From Sipunculus nudus (Eukaryota; Annelida; Sipuncula; Golfingiida; Sipunculidae): a DNA stretch of 64,000 nucleotides. Of this stretch, positions 24,048 through 34,225 are shown in pieces. Every line of letters begins with the position of its first letter. The stretch's first letter is position 1. Position numbers and translations under genes: made by a program. Location: the NCBI GenBank assembly GCA_026874595.1, contig CM049309.1, forward strand, positions 6,594,576 to 6,658,575, in the 5' to 3' direction. A model generated the notes under the pieces. The model saw only the letters and a program-made list of their open reading frames with translations, ran no database searches and was not told the origin of the DNA.

Positions 24048-24150
24048 TACAGAGGAATCGAAACTTGGAAAAACCAAAAGTCAGCCAACAGGTGACAGCG
24101 ATTCTATTTATAGCAAGCATTCTAGATCCTTCGATCGTCTTGCTGCAGCA

Positions 24151-24230
24151 GCCAATCAGAAGACGTTTTGACAGATAACGGGCGGGAATTTTAGGGGCAC
24201 AACGTCGCGCTTACTTGGCATATATAACAG
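24151..24230 (+). promoter_or_regulatory. Core promoter of cGLR-3 (CCAAT, GGCGGGAATTTT, TATA)
   Basis: GCCAATCAGAAGACGTTTTG at 24151-24170, GGCGGGAATTTT at 24181-24192 and GGCATATATAACAGCTGA from 24218. The same three elements in the same order precede cGLR-6 on the other strand, and the first and third precede cGLR-2. Confidence 0.62.
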
Positions 24231-24322
24231 CTGAAATGCAGGAGACCGCAACACTTTTGGATTTTAGACAGCTGATGAACACAGCCGTTTCAAGAATTTG
24301 CGTCGGAAATACAGATATAGAA

Positions 24323-24851
24323 ATGTATAAACCAGTTTATTCCGTTAATGGACTGGTCCAAATGGACCATACAGCTGCATTGAATCACTACTATACGAAT
24401 GAGGTTCAGCTGAGCAGAGAAAATACGAAGAAATCCGTGGAACTGGCCATCCCGTATGTCAAAGACATACTGAGTTATATCAATTCACAGGACAGACGTT
24501 TTAAGAAGGATATGGTGTGTGTCGGCAGCTACTGGCAGGGACTCAAGGTCGACAAGGCTGATGAGTTTGACGTCAGTGTGGCTCTGGATATTCCAGAACA
24601 ATTCGTGTGGACACAGTATAAACCCAGATATATCCAGCTAAATCCACAGAACCCTAACCAGGTTGTGAGGAGCACCGTGCCCCTACCAGAACCGGAAAAA
24701 GGGTACACGAGTGTACGGTACCCCAGCCCTTCGACGCCGCTGTGGCGAAACTCAACAGATTTCATCGTTGATGACAACTTCGTGCCCCTTTTGGTGAGAA
24801 ACCGCTTCAAACTGCTGCTCAAGCAAGCTGTCCGTGACCTGGAAATGAGGG
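24323..24851 (+). CDS. cGLR-3 exon 1
   Basis: ATG in MYKPVYS through GAAATGAGGG before donor GTAAGT. GSYWQGLK and EFDVSVAL are intact; the end VPLLVRNRFKLLLKQAV is as in cGLR-2. Confidence 0.9.
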
Positions 24852-24924
24852 GTAAGTGTGAATTCAACCACCTTAAAACAATGCAAAATTCATTTCACCT
24901 TTAATGGAATAATCCATTTTGACG

Positions 24925-24992
<68 letters not shown>

Positions 24993-26580
24993 ATTATGAA
25001 GTAAGACAACTGTAAATTCACAACAAACTGTTTCACGGGATGAGACCCGATCCGAGGTTAAGTGATTATGCTTTGTGCGTATCGCGGAAAGCAAGTATAC
25101 GTGCGATACTGGAACATAACAGGGGAAAAAGGTTATTTTTTTTTTTATTTATTTCAAAGGTATTTTACCAGGAAGCCCATTCAGCACAGTTTGCTTTTTG
25201 ATAGGGTCCTGGGTCCAGTGAACATTTAGTTGTATACACGTATGATATAAAATAATCATATAATAAAAATACACTTATCACATGTGGACTCGACTCGACA
25301 AACTCACCATGTGATAGTGGCAGTGCCATGTCCCTCATCACTGATAAGTGATTTATATATATATATACATGTGTGTGTGTGTGCATTCATGTGTAACTCA
25401 AAATAACTTAAAGTAAAGCATCGAATTCGTGTTTGTCTTGTTCAATATAAATAAATAAATTATCCTTATTCACTCTTTAGAAGGCCCCGGATATGGACCA
25501 AATCTTGTTTATTTACAAAGTTGTTAAATGACTGAGCATATATGGCTGCATCGTTCATGACATTATGACATTACACACCGTAACGTTGACGTTCTGTTTA
25601 AATTAATATTTTGATTTGGATCACTTTATGATAACAGTAGTCTCTATCCTGCTCCATGTTAGTGCGCATTCTCACACTTTGTATGTCTGTATCATATATA
25701 GGTACTGTGGAAGTGTCCCGAAAACCTTCTGGACCGGCAATGACCATATACCTGAAACCTCCCGGCCATCACATGATCAGCGTGGACTTCGCGCCGGTCT
25801 TCCAAAGCCGGATGAGTTTTTGTGCTCGTCACGGATGGCCAAGAGCAAACGCCAGGTGGCCCTCCCAGGAGAAAATTCAGAAAATCAAGGAGGTCGGGAT
25901 TAATGAAGCTGCGAAGAAAGATTTTGACTGGTTGGAGAGCTTCGCGGAGTGCGAGAAAGAGTTGGTAAAGGATATCGACAAAGATGGCGGGTGTCGTAAA
26001 AAGTGCCACCGGATTATGAAGAGCCTTACGCACGACATCTGGTGTCCTGGAGCAAAACCAGTGCTGACGTCATATGTACTTAAGGTAGGCTTTTCACTCC
26101 TTGAGTACATAAAAATCATAGAATATACATTTTAAATGCAAATGTAGCTATGCCAGATGATGTGTGGTTGTGTCAGTTGTGTATATATATTTTTTTTTAA
26201 TTTCAACATTTTTAACAGAAATATACCTAATTATTTTTAAAACACAATCTCAGTTAATATGGATTTCTCTTTACATCGCAGTGATATAATGTAGTATATG
26301 AAGGAAGCTAAATATGTACTGTCTTTTACAGAATGTCTGGTTTTTGGAATGTGAAAAGCATCCCTTCACAGAAGAATGGACCAATGAGATGCTGTGGACC
26401 AGGTTCAAAGATCTCACAACGAGGCTCCTCCAGGCCCTCAGACAGCGCAACCTGTCGGTGTATTTCTACCCTGACGTCAACCTGATGAAGGACAAGGATC
26501 CAGAGAAGCTGGACAAAGTGATCAGTAACATCGAGAGGTTCATGGCCGACCCGGAACATTACCTGAGGCGCAGCTCATAA
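24323..26580 (+). CDS. cGLR-3: cGAS/Mab-21-like nucleotidyltransferase
   Basis: Exons 24323-24851, 25702-26084 and 26332-26580 give 386 residues, the same length and phases as cGLR-2. GS is at 68-69, the EFD acids at 81 and 83, the third acid at 205, and GGCRKKCH at 272-279. An upstream in-frame ATG at 24236 would add 29 residues. cGLR-2 cannot use that start because its leader is out of frame there, so the MYKPVYS start is preferred. One oddity is VWFLEC in exon 3 where all paralogues have VWFWEC (a Trp to Leu change). Intron 1 (850 bases) holds a TA microsatellite and its associated element. No signal peptide or membrane segment. The predicted role is intracellular nucleic-acid sensing with cyclic nucleotide synthesis, by family. 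Confidence 0.9.
24926..25070. repeat. TA microsatellite and associated element in cGLR-3 intron 1
   Basis: TA tract 24926-24988 followed by GTAAATTCACAACAAACTG and TTTCACGGGATGAGACCCG, the same segment as at 12890-12945. Confidence 0.75.
25702..26084 (+). CDS. cGLR-3 exon 2
   Basis: Acceptor GTATCATATATAG, start GTACTGTGGAAG; ends GTACTTAAG before GTAGGC. SVDFAPVFQSR, RHGWPRANARW and GGCRKKCHRIMKSL are intact. Confidence 0.9.
26332..26580 (+). CDS. cGLR-3 exon 3
   Basis: Acceptor CTGTCTTTTACAG; NVWFLECEKHPF to HYLRRSS and TAA. AATAAA at about 26909 is a possible polyadenylation signal. Confidence 0.9.
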   Translation, partial: NVWFLECEKHPFTEEWTNEMLWTRFKDLTTRLLQALRQRNLSVYFYPDVNLMKDKDPEKLDKVISNIERFMADPEHYLRRSS

Positions 26581-27300
26581 TCACAAAAACGAACTCACTG
26601 TATGTTGATAGCACATATAGCATATAGTCAGTAGTATATACATATCATGTAGAAGAAACAGTCACATCCAGGGGCCTGAAAATGCCCGTTCGCAGCTGGT
26701 CATGATGATCATTTATTTAAATCGACCCGTAGTGTTCGAATGTTACAGTTAATATTATACATTATTATATGTTCATAATAAGTAATGTTAATATAGGAAG
26801 TTGTATTAATTTATTTTTATTAAGGGGCAGGAAGATGACATTGGGATTTTGCTCATTAGGTTATATTATTTATATATTTATTATTCTAAGTGTAATATAT
26901 ATTTTATAAATAAATTCTATGATAAATGTATTCCTGTTTGTTTTCTTTATAACACTGTAGCAAACCGGTATGATAATTATGCATATTTGTATTTCTGGAT
27001 TTAACGAACCTCTGTAGATGTTTGGATGCTTTAGACCTCTCAGGAAACACCCTCCCTTGTTTAAATCATTTTATGGTGCTGCCATAAAGTTTAAATAAGA
27101 GGTCTTTTATACAATTTCAGAGTTACCCCAATGATGTCGAGTTTATTCTTATATATAATCAATCTCTCCGATATCAAAATTATAGAAAAATCTAACCGAT
27201 TAAAAGGTAAATGTTGCAGACTATATTCTAAAAAACATAACCTTGGAGTTAAAAAAATTCCGGTAAATTAGTAAAAGCATCTCATACAACCACCTTTTGA

Positions 27301-27413
<113 letters not shown>

Positions 27414-27599
27414 AGTGAACATTGAGATGAAATCGATATGTGTGTGCGTGTGATCATGAGCTTTGTGTTTTGCTCTGGTTGGGGGTTGGGGCATCTTTAT
27501 CATTTATTAGAGTGGCTATTAACTGTGGATGCGTTTTACTGGGGGGGGGGGGGGAAGAACATGTACCCTATAATTTGCCTAAATTTTGCCGTATCATCA

Positions 27600-28000
27600 T
27601 AGCGACATGGCCGAACATTTTCCTCCAAGAAATCCCCCCCCGGAAAATCCCAGAATCAGACCGCATTTTTTATCTGTTATCTATGGAGTATGAGCTTATG
27701 TATATGCGAGCGGGTGTTTAACAGCTTTGTAAAAATATTTCCCTATAACCACCCGTGCATTCTTAGCTACATAATTTTTTACCTCCCGGAAATAAATCCA
27801 GGAAATTTCGAGGTTAAAACTGAAAATCATACTCTTCAGCTTTTGTGTTTGTGTAATTGTTCGTGAATCTATGATAGCAGCTATGATAGCATAATTCCTC
27901 ATAACCAGCCGCACAATATTATTTACATTATCATGTCTTTTCCTCCTTGAAATTTCAGAGGAATTTCCCGGGTTAATCTCGGAATTCCTTTCCGTCATCA
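27600..28000 (+). repeat. Tandem array, about 159-base period, with kB-like palindromes
   Basis: Three units are anchored by GGAAAATCCC (27642-27651), GGAAATTTCG (27801-27810) and GGAATTTCCC (27960-27969), exactly 159 bases apart. Each follows TTTTCCTCC or TTTTACCTCC, and ACCRSCCG lies between the units. Related to 16860-17640. Confidence 0.55.
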
Positions 28001-28214
28001 GTGTATTGTTGTTGTTACATGTCGGCAACTGTATGTATTCCGACATCATCGGTTACATGTCGATCAATATTAATAACATGATCATGTCTTTTACAATGGA
28101 AAATCCACTTGGAAATTACCAGACAGAAATCCGTATCAGTGAGTGCCTGTGTGTGATATCAGCTGCGTATATTGTAACCGAGGAATTAACCGAAATGTGA
28201 TGTTTTAAAACAAA

Positions 28215-28440
28215 ACGCAACATTCAACAATGGGCAGCGCTTAACTGGAGCCTTCTAAAGTTAATACTGTTGCCCTCTTGTGTTTTTTCTGCACTTATTG
28301 GGTGGCACACAAAATGTCGCATGAATTCGATTAACGTTACGCCTGGGCCTGACCAAATACTTAAAATACAAGAATTTATTTAGCATTACATGGGGAACTC
28401 ATGTCAAAACCTTATCATCAAGAGTATAAAGAAAATCCTA
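28215..28440 (+). promoter_or_regulatory. Orphan copy 1 of the cGLR-5/7-type promoter
   Basis: CAACATTCAACAATGG, AGCCTTCTA, TGCCCTCTTGTGTT, GGGCCTGACCAAATACTTAAA and ATGTCAAAACCTTATCATCA, then GAGTATAAAG with TATAAA at 28425-28430. These follow the same order as the cGLR-7 promoter at 60308-60490. No cGLR exon follows on this strand, so it looks like the relic of a deleted copy. Confidence 0.5.
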
Positions 28441-28679
28441 ATAGATAAGAACCTAACGTTTGTGTGTATCCCTATCCCTTCTTTTCGCAAATGTATGTGT
28501 GTGTTTGCTCGACTGACAACAACAAAATGAAGAATCCACAAACATTTTAACTATTACACATAATTGTTTTTTAAAAGGTCATCAAAATTTCCCAACGAAG
28601 ATAAGATTTCCTATGTCAGGGAAAATGATGGCTTTAAAGCAAGTCTGGGTATAAGTCGGTATAACAGTACACCAGATGA

Positions 28680-28950
28680 TTACGGGGTCCTTTAAATGTT
28701 CTTAAAGTGGCCTTAAGTTATGAAAACTCAGCTGTAAGTTATTTGATGTAGTCAAACTTTAAAAAAAAATCTGATATGATCGAAGTTCGTCCGAAAAAAA
28801 TATTTTATTCAACCTAATTTATCAATCCAGGGGGACCTTGGGTGACATTGTTTTAATGCGACTGGGCCTGAGTAAAAACTAAAATGGAAGGATTAATATA
28901 GCATAACACATGAAACTGTCAGAAGATGTCCAAACGTGTATAAAGTATGG
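28680..28950 (+). promoter_or_regulatory. Orphan copy 2 of the cGLR-5/7-type promoter
   Basis: ACGGGGTCCTTTAAATG, CTTAAGTTATGAA, ACCTTGGGTGACATTG and GACTGGGCCTGAGTAAAAAC, then GTGTATAAAG with TATAAA at 28939-28944. Counterparts lie at 60070-60260 and 60400-60490 before cGLR-7, and the GACTGGGCCTGA block also before cGLR-5. No cGLR exon follows. Confidence 0.45.
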
Positions 28951-29179
28951 TACATTAAGTATTTGTCAGTAAAGGCGACGTCTCGGTCGCGGCGGTCAGG
29001 CGAGGGGGTCTTTCTTCCACGTCACCGTCCTGAGGGGACACCGATCTGATTGCAGCCGGCAAACTGTACAGCAGACGATCAAGATAGAAATGGTGGTGTG
29101 GCCTGAGAAAGCAACCAGCTTTAATAAAAGCTCCCGGTGAAGTGTTTGTTATCTCTCGTTTTCTGCAGTTCATGTCCAG

Positions 29180-30685
29180 TTACACGATTACCCGAAAGTT
29201 CCTTCGAGTTATTTTAAAGTCCTCCAATTGCTGAAATAGATGGCACAGGGAGTGGCTGTCCAAGAATCCCTGATCCACAACAAATACTACCCGTGAGCAC
29301 TCTTTCATTGCTAGAAACGATCTTCCTGCAATGTTGCCCCCAGGCGGCCGTTTCTTACACTAGCCAGAACCCTTAATCCGTGTCTTTCTTCCAGGTTTGC
29401 CAATAAGTACTTATCAACAGATCTGTCGGCATCATCCCCTGCCGAAACTATATAAGCCGCGTATTTTCGAGGTATCTCAAACCGTCTACCAATGGTACAT
29501 CCAATTTTTACGTAGAGCACCGCCTGGACTTCTTTTCTGAAGTAGCATGTCGAGAGTATGATGACATTGACAAGAACAGCAACCACACTTGACAAGACGA
29601 TAGTTACCACAGGCAATTTCTTATTTTCCACGTTCTTATTTTCGACGCAAACTGGTATTTTCGAACTCAATTGGCCGTTTAGGTAGCATGTTATACGCTC
29701 ATTTCCTTTCAGCATAAATTCACTGCTGCGCTTGTACGTAGCAAAGTAAATTTTTTTCTGACGTTTTCCTGAGATTTTTACAGAGGCATTGTCCACGAGC
29801 GGGAATGACCCACAGTCCACTGGTTTGTACCAGCAGGAGGAATTCTTTGACGTGATTGAAACAATGCGCACATACTTCAAGATTAGGTAGTAAAGCTAGT
29901 GATTTAAGATAGCGGCTGCAACCCTCGCAAAATTCTTCACAAGTTTCCTTACAAATTGGACGGTGTCCAGCTGGGAAATTTGGACATTTTGGGAACTTGA
30001 CGCGACACATGGCTTGGACAGCATGTTGATAGCAGAGTACATGGCTTGGACAGCATGTTGATAGCAGAGTAATGATGGGGTGTACCTGGCCTGAGACACA
30101 AGGACATTCACGGCGTGAACGGACAGCAAATGGATGGCGTTCCTTTAGGGTTCGTTATCCAATAGAAATTTATGACATACTTCGGCTTTTGTGCACGGAT
30201 AATTATTCGTAATCGTATTATTAGTAAAATTCATATACAAAAAAATGAACGAATATTCCAATAATAACGGACGCTTTAGAATACAACCTTCGAATTCTAA
30301 ATACATGGTCGTTTTGCGGGCTAACTTCAGCATAATAATTATCCTCTCATATAAGCTGGAAGAACTATATATATATTAGCACAGTGAATTGGATATGAAG
30401 TCCTCGCCACTTCATTCTTGGGAGGCCTTGATGTGTTAAGGACCTGGCAGCGGATGTCATTGAGCTCATGTCCAAGATCCGAGAAGAACAGTCTCAGCCT
30501 TCCCAATGTTTAAGTGTAAACTTGAGATGATAAATACTAGTTTCGAATCCACCATTGTGTCCAACTTCTTTTAAGAGAAATCCAGACCAGCCATCACTTG
30601 ATTGCATTTTTCCTGTGACGTTTAGACACCAAGTTTGTCCACACAACATGAAGACAAGTGCAGGCGAAAGTAAAACCTTAAACAT
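29180..30685 (-). pseudogene. TIR-domain membrane receptor, degraded (Fz-type CRD, CCP, TM, TIR)
   Basis: Read right to left. A signal-peptide-like exon (30685 to about 30494) begins MFKVLLSPALVFMLCG. A Frizzled-type Cys-rich segment follows (KFPKCP, PICKETCEEFCEGCSRYL; about 30010-29885). Next come a Sushi/CCP domain (CWYKPVDCGSFP, ERITCYLNG, IPVCVEN; about 29830-29655) and a hydrophobic helix (VTIVLSSVVAVLVNVIIL). A TIR domain opens AAYIVSAGDDADRSV. After a frame change, TIR box 2 (RPPGGNIA) and SRVVFVVDQGFLDSHSLC continue to TAA at 29182-29180. Lesions: a 32-base tandem duplication, and frame changes near 29885 and 29360. TIR receptors signal through adaptor TIR contacts to NF-kB. An unannotated intron could explain the first frame change; the second lies inside the TIR and needs a lost base or an assembly error. 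Confidence 0.55.
30007..30070. repeat. 32-base tandem duplication
   Basis: Unit 30007-30038 (ACATGGCTTGGACAGCATGT then TGATAGCAGAGT) is repeated exactly at 30039-30070. It lies in the Cys-rich segment of the TIR receptor. Since 32 is not a multiple of three, it shifts the frame. Confidence 0.9.
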
Positions 30686-33600
30686 GTCCGACTTCTTGTA
30701 AAGTCACTTTCCAATCAGTCCGTACTTTTTGCTATGTATCATTAGCAGGTTAACGGTAACGCCTTTTTGCAGAATATAGGCGCGGAAATATTACTAAGCC
30801 AAAGTATATATCCTGCTTAACTGCCCCCGCCATTTAATGAGCGTGTAGATACGACAGTGAGAGAGATACTTAGATGAATATTGCCCGTATCGATGATTTT
30901 TCCTTCGGACGATTAATCCTGCCGATCCAATTACTTTACCCACAGAATCGTGTATTTTCGACTACTAATGTACAATAAGGAAACATGAACGCCAGAATTA
31001 AACGTTATTTGATCCGTTTATGTTTGCGAACTGCAGATGATCTTATATAACATGTACATGGATATAGGCGACAAAAGACATCATGAATAATTCACATATC
31101 GGATGCTCATTCCTGATTGCGAGTGTAAATAGCAATATTTAACAATTAATGGTTTAGGGTTTTACAAATAAATATCATTTTGTAAGGGCAGCAACAATTT
31201 CAATTACGGATGGGGTTCGTATGTCATGGAAAAAGACGGCGTGATCAGGGGATTATAAACCTGACGATCACATGATCCGTAAATTTTCCTGCAGAGGCCC
31301 AAAGCCATAAATGTTAAATCATCTGCTATAATCAGACATACACAGTGTGCAATGTGATCAAAGTTTGCTAAGCAAAATATCACATCATTCTGGTATGCCT
31401 CGTTTATCATCTGTGGGTGATCTTAGGTGACCGCACAAGGAAACGTCAAATCGTCCTGCGGTATCATTAACTATGCATACACTTGATAAACAAACATTTT
31501 TTTACTGGAGCCAAGTTAGCTTCGAAGATTATATCCTGCAAACCCATGCTTTTACATGTAAAATAAATTATAACCTAAGAAAGTGGACAGCGCCTTGTAC
31601 AGAGGAATGGTCCTGCCCTCTAGCGTTTTTTTCGACATTTTGCTCGAGTGATGGTGATTAACATACATTTAGTCTTCTCCACTCTCTGACACTTCATATC
31701 ATAGGTATATTTGATTATCACAAAATATACAACCATGGAACAGAATGTATATGGCAAAAGATCATAAATATTAGCTCTGTGTGAATACCAGGGTCATATT
31801 TCGAATGTAATCAATAGTGGCAAATTCAGCGGAACATAATGCCTTCAGATAATACTGGCAAATGGCTAAAATTAAATCAATTCAACGTGTGTACCATTAT
31901 GTTTAAAAAATGTTATCCAATAACAATAAAAATGTGAGACATCGCAGTGTAAGGAGCTTATCCTGGTTCGGTGCTCTCCTCTTGCCTAAGGAATAGTGTG
32001 CCTTCATCGATGTGCAATCTGTTAAATCTGTATAATGAAAACGTTTCATGGTTGCCGATCTTGAACGTTCGAAGCCTTTGTAGAAGCATAAAGAACATCA
32101 ACAACAACAAACAGTGCGGATACTTAGTACAGGCCCATTTTTATTCAGATCAACGGTTGAATATATAGACCACGAACTGTACTGACGATAGGTACAGTCC
32201 CTTTAGCTACATATGCTAAATATCAGTACTTATTGTGGTCATAAACCTTTCCATAATCATATATGTGGCTCCTCTGTCAAACTTAAGAGGAAATCTGCTT
32301 TCCCATTGTCGGATTTTAACATTTTCAGCCTTGTGTCTCTTAAGTTTGTCTCATTACAATACATTTGAACACAGACCCCTTAAGAATTCTCTAAGAACCC
32401 CGCCCCTTCCAATTTTCTAAGAACCCCGATTCCATCCCAGAATTCTTTGAAAACCCCCGAACTATCTGAGAATTACCTCTGATTCATTAATAATCTGTTT
32501 CCCTTTTTATCCGCGTGATTTCTATGAATCCTTATTCGAATCTTAATTTGCCTGAATACTTAACTGCCGGTTCCATCATGCGTGCAATTGCCAAATGAGG
32601 GATTCATGTCAATCTGAGGAGTTCCAAGCTTTAACAACGTTGTAAATCAGGACAAACCTGTACTTAGGTGTCAGTAAGGACAGACTAGCGTGTAATTGAC
32701 AGGCTATTTTCAATAAGGAACAATCTGTATCCGAATGGCAGGATTTTGTTATTCGAATAACCAGTACTTTTTATTTATACCAAATTTCATCAACCAAAAT
32801 GGGATATTCCGCTTATTAGCTGTTTATCAACAGGAACCTTCGCTTAGTTCTATATACATATATGTAAAATAGGTATGGTATCTCAAGTTATTATACAAAA
32901 ACGGAATAGGAGAAAGATATAGTTACGCTGAATACATATAGCATATATAATGGTGCATATTATTATGGCAAACACTTGAACAATAAGATCATGATAATAG
33001 TACACAACTAACCATCGAATCATATAAAAGGATTACTTGAAGCAGTGATATTTTAATGAATACAGTATTAATGGAATAATTGAAAACTTTACTTTCCATA
33101 GGACCTTGAATTTTGCTGATAGCAAACTTTTCTGATTTCACGTTTACGTTTATGGTTCAATTTTTTTACCTTTTTATCATGAACAGCTTAAGTTGTCTAG
33201 TTTACATTTTTATATCCTAGAACCAGGATATTTTGCTGGGATTAACTGGTTTTGAAAATCTGATCCAGCCCCACAAGGATTGTAAAGATAATAACTTCCT
33301 TAACAGAAGTGAAGCAAGACCACATATTTTCTTCAACTGAAAGTTTTTCTCTTTCGGTATTAATTTAAAAAAAGAATCATTGATCCTGAAACTTGAATGT
33401 AAGAAGATTTTATTAGATTGATTTAAACGAGAAAAGATTATTTTATGGTATAGGCAAACCTTAATGTCATCATTTGTAAAACTTGTAACTAATTTCAACA
33501 GTTCCGGTAAAAATGTAAGAAAAAATAGATTAAGACAGCGGACCAATGAAGTTTTCAGTATTGCTGATGAAGAAAAGCATATAGAATAAATGCACAGAAA

Positions 33601-33970
33601 AATAGCGTGGTATTCCAGTGTTGTCCATAAATATCTTTAAATATATAAAATTATACATCCAAAATACAGTTAACAAATCCACTTCTATAAAAAAACAAGT
33701 AAACGTGTTTCACGTCATTATGTAAAATTTTAAAAATTTGCTTATATTTCTTTCTTAATATACCTTAAATTGTAATATGTACTTTGCACATACTCCTTTA
33801 GATTCTTTTATACCATCAACATGGCATTATTTGCTCACAAAAAGTACATGCCCACACTTGCATCAAAGTACTTGCTCAGAAGTAGCTTTTCTTATCAAAA
33901 TCATAACATATGATAAAAACTAAAAGCGGCTTCTAAAACATTGATAACATGTTGCCATATGCATGCAGTG
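30686..33970. other. Intergenic region between the TIR pseudogene and cGLR-4
   Basis: No gene recognised. Positions 31200-31400 resemble 40490-40690 upstream of the cGLR-5 promoter (CTGCTATAATCA, GACGATCAC), so a segment of that upstream region has been copied. Positions 32380-32470 repeat AGAACCCCGCCCC-like blocks separated by AATTTTCT. The open frame at 33217-33546 (-) is AT-rich with no known domain. Confidence 0.45.
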
Positions 33971-34225
33971 TCATACTTTTCGCTTGTACAGCAAGAAATG
34001 TTTTGGGTTAGTCAAGAATATGGCAATATTACCGATAACCATGTTTAGTTCTGTTTCATCCTTGTCTTTCAAAAGATTTACGGAAGGATAGAAGTACACC
34101 TCCAGGTGGCGCTGTTTGAGGGCCTGGAGCAGTCTTTGGATGAGACCCATAAATCTTGTCCACAGTTTGGTTCCGTCCCAGTCATCACGGTCGGGATACC
34201 TTTCACATTCCCAGAACCAAATGTT
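33971..34225 (-). CDS. cGLR-4 last exon
   Basis: Acceptor TTTATACTGCAG, then AACATTTGGTTCTGGG. It encodes IWFWECERYPDRDDW, RLLQALKQRHLEVYFYPSVNLL and a divergent tail FLLYKRKV before TGA at 33973-33971. Length 255 bases. It has no internal start codon near its beginning, so simple frame scans miss it. Confidence 0.85.
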   Translation of the reverse strand, partial: NIWFWECERYPDRDDWDGTKLWTRFMGLIQRLLQALKQRHLEVYFYPSVNLLKDKDETELNMVIGNIAIFLTNPKHFLLYKRKV

